From Tetmemena sp. SeJ-2015 (lineage: Eukaryota > Ciliophora > Spirotrichea > Sporadotrichida > Oxytrichidae): a DNA stretch of 22,811 nt. The stretch covers positions 1 through 22,811 of the forward strand of contig JAJKFJ010020985.1 in assembly GCA_027382625.1 (NCBI GenBank). The letters run 5' to 3'. The position numbers were made by a program, and so were the translations under genes. The notes under the pieces were generated by a model. It was given only the letters and a program-made list of their open reading frames with translations. It was not told the origin of the DNA and made no database searches. This document shows positions 8,317 through 17,790 of this stretch, in pieces (positions within the stretch are counted from its first letter, which is position 1; every line of letters starts with the position of its first letter).

Positions 8317-10355
8317 TCATCTTACAAACTGGCCATTCTAGATGCTCTTTTTTACATCTTAAGCTTTGTAAACCTTATTTTGTACCACTCCAACTAAGAT
8401 ATCTGGGCTATTTCCCTGCTTTAAATTAGAAACAGCTATACTCTCTGGATCAATCTCAATTCTCTCATCAATCTAGACTTAGTCATCGAATTCTGGCTCA
8501 TTAACAGTGTGACGCTAAAGTTTACTTGACTCCGCAATAGGTTCTTCTTCCAGTAGAGGATCCTCGTAATCTAGCCTCTTGGTTATTTATCTCCCAGTTA
8601 ATTTATATCCTCCTAGCTCCTCTATGTCATTTAGGTTTGTTTTCTTCAGATTAGAGATAGATTTGTCCTTTGAGAGTTTGTTTTAAGAAAATGTGTTGAC
8701 GATTCTTGTACTTTTCACATGTGAAAGACCTTTATCAGTCTCATCATCTGCAGCTGAAGCTCTTACTCTGTTGATAAAGTTGCCACTAATGCCAGATCCT
8801 CTTGAGAGTGATTTCACATCCATTGATTAATTAACATTGCCTCTGCTCCCATTCAAGAATCCAAACTTACCATTTACTCCTTTAGAGTTTTTAAGATCAG
8901 TATTTGCAATAGAGGGGAATCTATTTTGGCTACCTTCTTTGTTAAATGACTCCAAGATTATGATAGTCTAGGCTCTTATTGATTTCTGCTAGCCGATTCA
9001 TTCCCTATAATTCTAATCTCTATCTAGGGCGGGAATAGTCTCTTTTGAACATGACAGATAGCATATTACTCTACTCTCCGTTAGGATAAAGTCTTGAATT
9101 TACAGGAGCAGTGAGTAGTTCAAGTTACTTTGGATCAATCTTGTCACTGAGGCCCTTAATTTCACTTGCAATTTCTGTGTTTTCAGCCATACATTTATCT
9201 ATCTACTTTTATTTCTCATTTATCTGGCTTTATATTGCTTTCAGCTTTAGCTAATAGTCTGTAACATTATCTTTGAAAACCTTGCTTCTTAGGCCAAGGT
9301 TTCTTTTCTTGGCCTCAACCTCCTCTGATATACTGAGATCAGTTTTGGCAGCTTTTAGGTTCTTCAAACCTCCTTCATAATTTCCATTCCTAAGTGGTGA
9401 TTAGGCCAAGCTTATTTCATTTATCAACCTTTTTGGTCTATCTATTTGTTAGCTCTATCTTGCCCTAGCAAGACTCCCTCGCTTAATATTATCAATCGTG
9501 ATCTTTAATTACTGTTGCATGTTGATCGCATCTACCACTTATTAGAACTCCTCATTAACTTTTTCTCCTTTCAATTCTCTTTAGTGATTGTTCATTTCTC
9601 TGAACAGCCTTTTCTGCTCTCTGATTTCATTTTGTAACCCCTCTAGTTTGGCATTTTGAGAAACTGCCTAAGATGAATTCTGAATTATGCTCGTACTTTC
9701 GTTTAAATACTTTTCCTAAGAAGATATCACATCTAGTAACGCAGCTTTCTATCTTTAAAATAGCAATAATTTAGATTTAGTGTGATCTGACCAAATCTTT
9801 GAGATCATTCTCTATTTTAACTTTCTTGTCAATTTGATCTCCAAGGCTGTTGAATTTCTCCTTAACTTTGCCAAGCTGATACGAAAGTTGCTTCTGCTAA
9901 ACCTGAGACTAATGAAGTTAACTTTCCAACTAGAGGAATTCAGGATCCTGAGAACTAGGCTGAGAGTTGTGGTGATCTTCTTTTCTTAACTTGAGAAGGT
10001 TAAGTTTGTCACTCACTTTTGAGATAGCCTCTACTACCTCAGAGATCTTAGTTACCATTTGACGATTGTTTTCAAGCAAAGTTTAATACAAATATAATTA
10101 TAGTTTCAACTACTTATCTATAGAAAGAGTTAGAACAGTTACAGAAAATGACCATAAAAAGTGAAATTAAATAGAGAGCTCTTACTCATCTCCAGGGCCA
10201 GGGTCCTGTTACTCAACTCCGTATAACTCGTCTTCAATTTAATGAAGAAAGTGCTCTGAGTGTTCTTTTAAGTTTCTTAGACTTATAGGCATAGCAATAT
10301 AGTCTTCCTCATCTGCACCTTCTTGGAATCTGGGAGATATATTTGCAGTCATCAT
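8317..10355 (-). CDS. Coiled-coil protein of unknown function
   Basis: Read with TAA/TAG = Gln, from the double ATG 10355/10352 (MMTANISPRFQEGADEEDY) to TGA 8317-8319. After a short acidic head, long heptad-like helices fill most of the protein, for example ISEVVEAISKVSDKLNLL, QLGKVKEKFNSLGDQIDKK, GLQNEIREQKRLFREMNNH and YQLKLKAIQSQINEKQKQID. The tail is basic and Ser/Asn-rich, then acidic (DYEDPLLEEEPIAESS). There are no membrane segments once the hydrophobic insert at 10123-10173 is left out. The frame is interrupted near 9752-9779 and near 8955-9010. A structural role at the cytoskeleton, basal body or cilium would fit the composition, but no family motif was recognised. In-frame sense codons extend upstream of 10355 without an ATG, so a 5' exon is possible. 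Confidence 0.7.
8955..9010 (-). other. Frame interruption in coiled-coil gene
   Basis: The frame carrying RPRQRLELQGMNRLAEINK must pass to the frame carrying ESFNKEGSQNRFPSI. TA-to-TA excisions of 31 or 49 bp both work (for example RQRLEL joined to ILESFNKEG). The boundaries are not decided. Confidence 0.45.
9752..9779 (-). other. Candidate 28-bp TA insert (or 43-nt intron)
   Basis: A 28-bp TA-bounded excision joins LKDLVRSHQ to KAALLDVISSQEKYL. A 43-nt GTCAGA...ATAG intron gives LKDLKAALLDVISSQ. Both restore the coiled coil. Confidence 0.5.
10123..10173 (-). other. Candidate 51-bp in-frame TA-bounded insert
   Basis: A 17-codon hydrophobic block (FHFLWSFSVTVLTL) breaks an otherwise charged coiled coil. 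It is flanked by TCTAT on both sides. Excision of 51 bp keeps the frame and gives DEQELSIDKQLKLQ. The phase fits no GT-AG intron. Confidence 0.5.
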
Positions 10356-11000
10356 TGACTTGCTCACAGCTCCTTTACTTGACTTTCCTCTCCGCTTTCT
10401 TATAATCTATTTTTAATTTAATAGAGCCAGACTAGAAACTTATTAAGACGAAATAAGGGAATATAATTTAAAGGTAAAGATATAATAAAGCAAATTTTAT
10501 GGCACTTTTTCCTTTTATAATTGGACTAATTAGGCACTTTAGCGAGAAGAAAGTAATAAGAAAATATTGTAATCTTCTTAAAAAGTAAGGATACTTATTT
10601 AATATTCAGATAAAATGACATGATTTTTAAAAATATCATTTAACTACTCTAATTAAAGATTCTAATTTCCTCTAAATAAATAGATTCCTCTTTATTGCTA
10701 GGATTTTGATATTAGTTGAGCTGAGACTAAAGCAAATTTTAGTTTCCTTTTAGAGGAGAATTCTAATTCTATAAAAATTGTCAAGGAAGTTAATTACTAG
10801 AATGGCGCTCTGGTTTTTGTCTTTAAGTTGCATTCTTCGAATCTGATTTCTATAAAAAGACATTAGAGAACTTAGCCATACATTTATAGAGCTATTTATT
10901 TAATCAAGGATTTTATTTTATTAATCTTTAACTTTTATACAGTAGGTTAGTATTTTGGTGAGGAATTGGTGAAATGAATCTATTGCTAAAATTATAATGA
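10356..11000. other. Intergenic, AT-rich
   Basis: Spacer between two minus-strand genes, upstream of the coiled-coil gene and downstream of the cysteine-rich gene. No family is recognisable. Further 3' exons of the cysteine-rich gene could lie here if another insert hides its true stop. Confidence 0.5.
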
Positions 11001-12880
11001 TCAAAATCCCCAACAAATACCAAGAAATAACCAATAACCACTAGAGCACAAATTGCAAGAGTTTTCAGCTGTGCATTTACTACATCCTCTAATATAATTG
11101 CTGCAAGGCTAGCAAGTAGCAGCTGATCCCACTCCTTCCAGCAAATGTGTAGGCATGCATTTTAAGCAAGATGATCCAGTCTATCCAAATTTATTTTAAA
11201 ATCCACAGCGACCGCAATTTGGAAACTTATTCATGCAAGAAGAACATGTATAGTTGCTCGTGTTGAGGAAGTTGTAGTATCCACAATTAGTGCACGTTAA
11301 TACTTACTTATTGTCTAACTATATTCCTGAGCCAGAACTGTAGGGACCAGCACAGTCACTACAATTTGGAATAATTTATAAGTGAAATTAAAACTTTCAT
11401 AAGAATGATGTAGCTGCAGTCTCCACATACTCCATTATAATAATTGAAACCTGAGTAGCAATCACAAGTTTTAGTTGAAGTATTATAGAATGAGCCGTCG
11501 CCAGCTGCGCAAGCGCAAGTTCCATTAGCCTAAACTGAGAAAATATTTGAGCTACATTTTGTGCAAGTAGTTGTATTAGAGCATTCAGTACAGAAATCCA
11601 AAAAGTTACTACAGGGTAAGCATTATCCATCAACTAAGGTGTATCCTGCCATACAAGCTGTGCAAACTTTACCTGAGTTTATAATTAATTTAGAGCACTT
11701 AGAACAACCATCTAAACAACCGGAGCATTTTCCATCTTTGACTACCATCCCATCACTGCATTAAGTACATTAAGTTTCAGAACTGCAATCAACACAGTCC
11801 GCAGAGAGGGAACTAACTTCATTGCAACTCAAACAACTCTATATGCCAGAAGGATCCGGATAATATCCAAAACTACAATCTGTGCATTAGGTCTAAGAGC
11901 TGCAATCAGTACATAAGTCACCCAATGAACCATCACAAGGTACGCATGCTATCTTGTTTTTCATGTAGTATCCTTTTGGACATTTAGCTCCACCCTATGC
12001 GGCCATAATTATTGTTATGAAAATTCCAGTAATCATAAGAGAACTTAATGCTGATAAAAGTGTGATATTGAAAATAGACTTCTTTTTGTTCGCCACCTTT
12101 TGATCTTTGTAAATTTTTCCAATTAGTACTCCAACTAATGTCTATTTATCCTTATCTTTCACAAATTTCCTGAGGATGAGAATTTCAATTCCAACTTCAA
12201 TCATGCTTACAAACGATATGAATACCATGAATTTTTCTACTCCGGAAACATTAACAGCCCTGCCCATATTTATTAAAAGAATGATCAGCAATGGAAAAGT
12301 CTACGTCAATACCTCAAGATAGAGTTAGTATTCTCCATACATCTACACTTTTTTTGTTCTAATTAATCTAGTGAATCCAGTGTATTGCAATAAAGGCTAA
12401 AACAAATACACATAAAATAAATTTACTTAGCTCACTAAAAATGTAAGTGCCTATATGTAAGCACTTAAACTGGTTTTGCTTTAGCTTTGGTTTAGGCTGC
12501 CGACGTTTTTCGTATTTTGGAGAAGAAGTCTCTTAATTAATTATATTAGCTATCTTCATTTTTTCTTTGTATTCATTCAACTCTTCTTTTAAAGATTTGT
12601 CCCTCATCTTCTTTGTATAGAATACTGTGAATAGGATAATTATTGTGCAATAAAAATAGCATTTATGATATATTATTGAGGGCCTGAGAATTAAAAAAGC
12701 GAAATAGGCTTGAAAAATTTCTGAAGAAGCATGGTTCCCAGCAAAGTAAACAGCAATATTGCAAGCTATATTGAGTGATTGAATAATTGCACCAATCACG
12801 TTAATGTACAAGAACATGCTTTTTAGTCGAGAAGTCTTTGAATGAGTGACCCTTACTACATCCCTAACGATATTATACAT
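11001..12880 (-). CDS. Polytopic membrane protein with cysteine-rich region
   Basis: From ATG 12880 (MYNIVRDVVRVTHSKTS) several hydrophobic helices follow, such as MFLYINVIGAIIQSLNIAC, FQAYFAFLILRPSII, TFPLLIILLINMG and FMVFISFVSMIEVGIEILIL. Then comes a cysteine-rich region of about 330 residues with repeated C-x2-C units (CVPCDGSLGDLCTDCSSQ, CTACMAGYTLVDGQCLPC, SSCMNKFPNCGRCGFQN). It resembles the growth-factor-receptor/furin-like cysteine-rich surface proteins common in ciliates. It ends at TGA 11001-11003. At least two frame changes occur: near 12540-12600 and at 11374-11401. The open frame runs through both halves. However, ATG 12036 begins a good signal peptide (MITGIFITIIMAAQGGAKC), so these could be two genes. 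Likely at the cell surface; ligand unknown. Confidence 0.6.
11374..11401 (-). other. Candidate 28-bp TA-bounded insert
   Basis: A frame change in the cysteine-rich region is repaired by removing exactly 28 bp from TA to TA, giving CSYIILIPNCSDCAGPYSSG and keeping the cysteine spacing. The only nearby GT-AG pair has a length divisible by three and does not repair it. Confidence 0.65.
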
Positions 12881-12884
12881 TCAG

Positions 12885-15365
12885 TCCCGATTTTTCAAAA
12901 ACTTTTTCAGTTTCCTACTTTAAGGCCCGCGAATAAGACGAAGCTCTTATCATCTGTGTTAAAACTTGTTACTGTAGGCGCTCCTTTTCGGCCGAGTATT
13001 TTACAGATTTATTAAATCTCACAATTATAGGGAACGTTCTTGTATCATGCCTATTATGTATAATTTTTAAGCTACTTCTCTAAAGTTCAGTAAAAAGACT
13101 AAAAACCAGTGGCTACTGACTGTAAGAGATGGCTTCCTAGCCAGAGTGAAAAATTGGGGCTGAACGTATAATATCTACAAAATATTGAATTAAAGTATCA
13201 GTTTCAGGAGGAATGATATTTTCTTAACTTTAGTATTAATCTTATGCTGCTTGGCTGTAATTTAGACCCTCTTTTTCATTAAGTTAATTCTAGTTTAGCT
13301 AATGACTCAAGTAGTCTCTGTATTAAAGATCGGGATCTTAATCTTTGATCCCAATATCATATCCTGCAAACCTCTGATCGCGATTCTTTTCAATTGAATT
13401 GTCTTGATTGTAGAATTATTCATTATCTCCAGGTGATGGCGATGAATAAATAAATTATGGATTAGGATGATGTCATGTTGTTTATATTTTCTCTTGATGA
13501 AAGCGTATTCTTCTTTTTCTTTTTTTTCTTCTTTTTGGAATTTAAGGATTTTTACGATTTTTAGCTTTGAATGTTTTGCAGCCCTCCATTTCTGCCTTAA
13601 ACGGATTAGAATTCAAATGGATCTCCGAGTTAATGAACTCCCACTGAAGAGTAATTTGCAATCTTAGCCTTGCTCTTTTTGCTGCTAGTCTAAGAGTAGA
13701 ATCTATTTTGTGGCTCTGATTCTTCATTTTCATAGTCTTCCTCCTCTTCCGATCATCAACATAAGCACCAATAGGCCCATTTGATACATTTTAACTATCT
13801 AAGGGGTCAATAACTTGAATGTAGTTTTATCTCTTTCTTTCTGTAATTACTGGTAAACTGTCGTAACGCAATGAGGATTTCTGATCAATAGTTGTGGGCA
13901 GAGCATGAGAAAAGCGATCTTAAGTTGCTTTCTTTTTTATAAGTTAGCCATTTGAAAGTGGATCCTTTTCTTAAAGAGTACGTTACTGGTGGTAGAGAAA
14001 ACTTTAATCTCTATCCACTGTGCTTCTCATATCATTTTCCTGAGAAAGTTAACAAGAAAGGAAAATAAAAGTTAAACTCCTAGATTATGTTGAGAGTTGG
14101 ATCTTGCTTCGCTTGCCTCACTGTCTAAGTTTTCGCCTATATCTTGTCCTTTCTTATTACTTTTTTCTCTGTTCACAGTTGTATTAGGGTTTTTGGTACT
14201 ATAGGATGTACTTGGCTTCAACTAACTATTTAGTTAAATTTACTATTGCTTCTTTTTAATGAAATCATGGGACGTCTCAAAATCTTCCTCATCAACCTAC
14301 TTTATATCATCATACCAGCTCTTCCCAAATAAATATATTTACATTAGAGAAATGCTTTTTTATCCTGATAAATTTCGTTAGGCTTCTGATGATCTATGGT
14401 GTCAAGAGAAATAGTGTAAACACTAGAATCTTTTAGATCAGCAAAATTGTAATTGGGCTAGTTCTTTTTGCTGATGTTATTTTTCTCTTAAAGTTTTTCT
14501 GAGCTTGACCGATCATTATCTCCATTCCCATTTTTCACTCCTATTTTCGAATTCAATCCAGTTTGAGCATTAGAAGTGCCCATCTCTCCACTTCTCCCCC
14601 ATCCAACTTAAGTTTTTTATAGCACTGAGCTTTTCTTGTCAGTAGTCCTTTCTTCTAGTCGTTGATTAAGGCTGAACTGCTTTTAGATTTAAACGGAATT
14701 CGATTGCTATTGGTTTTAAAGAGGATCTTAGGTGGACCTTCGCTCATCTTCTTGAGATTCATTTGTCATTCGATGTTTATATTCTACTCCTTGAGGCAAC
14801 TTCCTAGCAGGAGTTTTCCTTTCCTCAAGAATCTAGCTATCATTGATGTACTTATATTTCTATCCACTCATATCTTCTTCCTCGGGAGCATTTTCCATTT
14901 TCTAAATTTAAGTTAAGCAAGAGTGAAATTTTAGTGTTAGAGATTTACCTGAAGTAAACTAGATCCATTCTTTTAATTTTCAATTATTTGTCATATTTAC
15001 GGACATCAGTCAATACTATTTATATTAATTTCAGCTGATTTTATGTTTTTGCATTCCCCTTTTATATTAATATTATTTTACTTTTTGAAGTCTAGTTCTT
15101 GTCTAGGCTGGTATACGTTTCTTTGCTAATAGGTTGGCATTTAGCCCTATCCTCCTGGTTGAGGCAGTCCATTATAGTTATTTTTTTGAAATTGTTGCCC
15201 TTGATTTGCTAATCGATTTGGCAGATAGTTATTAGACTGAAAACTGCCGTTATTATTCTACTGTTCACTAGAGACATCTTTCAGGTCACTCACTCCACTA
15301 TTGCTCAAATCGCTCTACTGCTGGAAGCCTTACTTCGAGTAGAAATTAAACCCATTCCCATTCAT
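12885..15365 (-). CDS. Uncharacterised Gln/Asn/Ser-rich protein, parent of tandem duplicate
   Basis: ATG 15365 begins MNGNGFNFYSKQGFQQQSD, a low-complexity Gln/Asn-rich head. A 47-nt intron (14902-14948) leads to a charged region (ENAPEEEDMSGQKYKYI). Further on are a 38-nt intron (14040-14077), an acidic run (SEEEEDYENEES) next to a candidate 29-bp insert, a Lys-rich stretch near 13510, and a well-formed C-terminal block (ENIIPPETDTLIQYFVDIIR, EKERLQQQVLTQMIRASSYS). No domain was recognised. The frame near 12880 runs into the membrane-protein gene, so the C-terminus is not fixed and the two may even be one gene. The stretch 14985-15090 contains a TGA and is strongly diverged from the duplicate, which is open there, so the intact coding form of exon 1 may be that of the copy. 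Confidence 0.55.
13735..13763 (-). other. Candidate 29-bp TA-bounded insert with TATG repeats
   Basis: Flanked by TATG on both sides. Excision of 29 bp joins SNGPIGA to YENEESEPQNRFYSQTSS and repairs a frame change. The only GT-AG alternative is 17 nt long. Confidence 0.55.
14040..14077 (-). other. Intron, 38 nt
   Basis: GTTTAA donor and a pyrimidine-rich run ending in CAG. It joins NSQHNLG to ENDMRSTVDRDQSF at a codon boundary. Confidence 0.6.
14342..14370 (-). other. Candidate 29-bp TA-bounded insert
   Basis: Removing 29 bp from TA to TA joins DTIDHQKPNEI to QIYLFGKSWYDDIKQVDEED and repairs a frame change. The GT-AG pairs tested have the wrong phase. A 35-bp TA excision is a second option. 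Confidence 0.55.
14902..14948 (-). other. Intron, 47 nt (conserved in the duplicate)
   Basis: GTAAAT donor and AATTTAG acceptor. The same 47-nt intron is at 16101-16147 in the copy with few changes. A 35-bp TA-bounded segment inside it would also preserve the frame. Confidence 0.6.
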
Positions 15366-15593
15366 ATTTGTTGTAGGCACTTTTATAATTTGATTTGATT
15401 TTTGAATGCTAAAAGTTATTTAATTCTAATTTATAGATTATAAAAGCAGAGATAACGCAAATAAATAAATAAGGATATTAAATCATAAATTTTGACCCTC
15501 AAATTTTTAAAGCTAAAAGTTCTTAATTTTTTTGCATTTTTAGACTATTTTGGCCTAAATGGATTTTTTTCATAAATATTAATCATAAAAAGT

Positions 15594-15622
15594 GGGGGGG
15601 TGTGCACTTCCGTCCCCCCCCC
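15594..15622 (+). other. G7/C9 tract at the duplication junction
   Basis: Seven Gs, the 13-base spacer TGTGCACTTCCGT, then nine Cs, placed exactly where the second copy begins. The tracts can pair as a strong hairpin. It is alien to the local base composition and could be a transposon end, a repair scar or an assembly join. Confidence 0.6.
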
Positions 15623-16558
15623 TAGAATCTTTTAGATCAGCAAAATTGTAATTGGGCTAGTTCCTTTTGCTGATGTTATTTTTCTCTTAAAGTTTTTCTG
15701 AGCTTGACCGATCATTATCTCCATTCCCATTTTTCACTCCTATTTTCGAATTCAATCCAGTTTGAGCATTAGATGTGCCCATTTCTCCACTTCTCCCCCA
15801 TCCAATTTAAGTTTTTTATAGTACTGAGCTTTTCTTGTCAGTAGTCCTTTCTTCTAGTCGTTGGTTTAGGCTGGACTGCTTTTATATTTAAATGCTATTC
15901 GATTGCTATTGGTTTTAAAGAGGATCTTAGGTGGACCTTCGCTCATCTTCTTGAGATTCATTTGTCATTCGATGTTTATATTCCACTCCTTATGGCAACT
16001 TCCTAGCAGGAGTTTTCCTTTCCTCTAGAATCTAGCTATCATTGATGTACTTATATTTCTATCCACTCATATCTTCTTCCTCTGGAGCATTTTCCATTTT
16101 CTAAATTTAAGTTAAGCATGAGTGAAATTTTAGTGTTAGAGAATTACCTGAAGTAAACTAGATCCGTTCTTAGCATTTCTCAATTAAATTTGGTCATGTA
16201 TTTCACCGACATCTGCTCCAAGCCTACTATTTACTCCGTTTTTGCTGTCTGTTCTTTTATATTAATATGTACTTTTATCTTCGTTGAAGTCGAGTTCTTG
16301 TCTAGGCTGGTATACGTTTCTTTGTTAATAGGTTGGCATTTAGCCTTGCCCTACAGGCAGTCCATTATAATTATTTTTTTGAAATTGCTGCCCTTGATTA
16401 GCTAATCGATTTGGCAGATAGTTATTAGACTGAAAACTGCCGTTATTATTCTACAGTTCACTAGATACATCTTTCAGGTCACTCACTCCACTATTGCTCA
16501 AATCGCTCTACTGCTGAAACCCTTACTTAGAGTAGAAATTAAAACCATTCCCATTCAT
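15622..16558 (-). pseudogene. Truncated duplicate of the upstream Gln/Asn-rich gene
   Basis: ATG 16558 begins MNGNGFNFYSKQGFQQQSDL as in the neighbouring gene. Exon 1 is fully open here, including the segment that is degenerate in the other copy (QELDFNEDKSTYQYKRTDSK). The 47-nt intron is at 16101-16147, and exon 2 continues to VFADLKDS-like sequence (NFADLKDSR). It then runs into the G/C tract and loses all similarity, so about two thirds of the gene is missing. No TGA is met until 15363, so any product would carry an unrelated tail. It keeps its own upstream region and may still be transcribed. Confidence 0.7.
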
Positions 16559-16587
16559 ATTTACATCAAGTAATAAAATGATGTTCT
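16558..16587 (+). other. 30-bp TA-bounded insertion absent from the other copy
   Basis: Compared with the first copy, 30 bp are inserted between two TATTT direct repeats, just 5' of the start codon. The insert contains the inverted pair ACATCA (16563-16568) and TGATGT (16579-16584). This presence/absence pair directly shows a TA-bounded element in the germline size range. Confidence 0.75.
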
Positions 16588-16780
16588 TATTTGTTGTAGG
16601 CACTTTTATAATTTAATTTGATTTTTGAATGCTAAAAGTTATTTGTTTCTAATTTACATATTATAAAAGCAGAGATAACGCTAATAAATGAATAAGGATA
16701 AGAGTCAAATTTTATCAAATCCAAGTTAATTAAAGCTATAAAATTCTCAAATTTAGGGCTAGAACGTAGAATCCTCAGAC

Positions 16781-17721
16781 TCAGTCCATCTACTGGTCTT
16801 GATCATCTCTGGATCTGTAGTTCCTGTTGCCACCCCCACCATAGTGGTCGTCTCTCCTCTGTCTCTTTCTTCTGCCGTCCTCATCACCTTGCTCCTCGTC
16901 CCCATCGTTTTCTCTCCACTATCTCTTTCTGTATTCAAAGCATACATATTAAATTGACAATTTATATAACTATCTGTAGTTGCCATCACCACCTCTATCT
17001 CCTTTGTCTCTTCCATAGTCACCACCTCTGTCCCTACCATAGTCGGCTCTGTCGCTGTTTCGCTAGTAGCCGCCGTTGTCTCTGCCGCCACCACCTTGAT
17101 AGTTTCTCCTGCCACCATCGTAGTTGCCAGTGCTATTCCTGTAGCCTCCACGCCTAAATCTGATTAACAACTACTAACTTTATTACATGGGCTATCTGAA
17201 GAGGGGTCTATCCTTGTCCTGGAAGTCAGGCTTGACTTCATCTCTGACTTGTCCGCCGCTCTTGCCTCTTCCAAACTGACGACCCTGCTCAAAGCCGGGA
17301 TCCCAGTCAATCCTGACTTGTCGCCCATCGATGACCTTGAGGTTGAGACACTCAATGGCCAGGGCTGCCTCCTCTCTAGTAGCGTACTCCACAAAGCAGA
17401 AGCCACATGGCTGCTTGAGTTCTCTGTTGAGACCCATGATGATGTTGACCACTTCACCACACAGAGAGAAGAACTCCAGCAACTGAGACTCGTGTGTGTA
17501 GAAGGAGAGGTTGCCCACATACAAAGTGCTTGTGTTTCCAAGCTTCTCCTTGTACTGCTCCTGTGTGAAACCTACCACATTTTTTAAGCCAAAATAGTTT
17601 CATAAAATGGGTTAAATTTTTAAGATAAGAAGGCTTGAATATTAGGCTTACCTGACTTCTTGTCGAAGTAGATAGACTTGGGATCAAGATCCTGGTAAAG
17701 TGCTGCAGCTGAAATAGCCAT
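16781..17721 (-). CDS. NCBP2: Nuclear cap-binding protein subunit 2 (CBP20)
   Basis: Small subunit of the nuclear cap-binding complex. It binds the 7-methylguanosine cap of new transcripts with NCBP1 and acts in splicing, export and 3' processing. The single RRM is unmistakable: RNP2 [13 protein letters not shown]1 CGFCFVEY, then [20 protein letters not shown] and QVRDE, which match the cap-binding C-terminal extension. The start is ATG 17721 ([16 protein letters not shown]). An 80-nt intron (17572-17651, GTAAG...GTAG) separates a short first exon. After the RRM follows an Arg/Gly/Asp/Asn-rich tail ([17 protein letters not shown]) and a Lys/Arg/Asp end stopping at TGA 16781-16783; this tail is longer than in animals. 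A candidate 45-bp insert (16934-16978) interrupts the tail in frame. It is divergent from the gene at 17791, with only 69 bp between. Confidence 0.95.
16934..16978 (-). other. Candidate 45-bp insert flanked by TACAGA
   Basis: A 45-bp in-frame segment encoding an out-of-character stretch (QLYKLSIQYVCFEY) sits in the Arg/Gly-rich tail of NCBP2, flanked by a perfect 6-bp direct repeat TACAGA. Excision leaves [19 protein letters not shown]. The left end TACAG agrees with the first five bases of the Paramecium IES end consensus TAYAG. Confidence 0.7.
17572..17651 (-). other. Intron, 80 nt, in NCBP2
   Basis: GTAAGC donor and GGTAG acceptor. Splicing joins FDKKSG to [20 protein letters not shown], giving an N-terminal region of about the length seen in other NCBP2 proteins. 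Confidence 0.75.
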
Positions 17722-17790
17722 TGTCAAATTTATAAACTCAAATTATAATTAATTTTTAATAAAATCACTTTAAATTAGTTAATCACTCCA
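17722..17790. promoter_or_regulatory. 69-bp divergent promoter region
   Basis: The whole space between the start codons of NCBP2 (minus) and the coiled-coil gene (plus) is 69 bp of AT-rich DNA. It must hold both 5' UTRs and start sites, so shared control is likely. No classical motif stands out. Confidence 0.65.

Larger units (their letters stand above)
14423..16700. repeat. Tandem duplication, about 1.06 kb units
   Basis: 14423-15477 and 15622-16700 are closely similar along most of their length, starting from an identical CTAGAATCTTTTAGATCAGC. Differences: an approximately 100-bp patch (14985-15090 against its partner) is strongly diverged; the second copy has a 30-bp insertion at 16558-16587; small indels lie near 15150/16345. 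The unit covers the 5' end of the gene, its first intron and its upstream region. Confidence 0.95.

Noticed and set aside
13467..14916. Short plus-strand standard-code frames rich in Phe/Leu/Ser
   Set aside because: They are antisense to the Gln/Asn/Ser-rich minus-strand gene.
16759..17157. Standard-code frames on both strands rich in Thr/Ala/Met or in Cys/His
   Set aside because: They are other frames of the Arg/Gly-rich tail of NCBP2.
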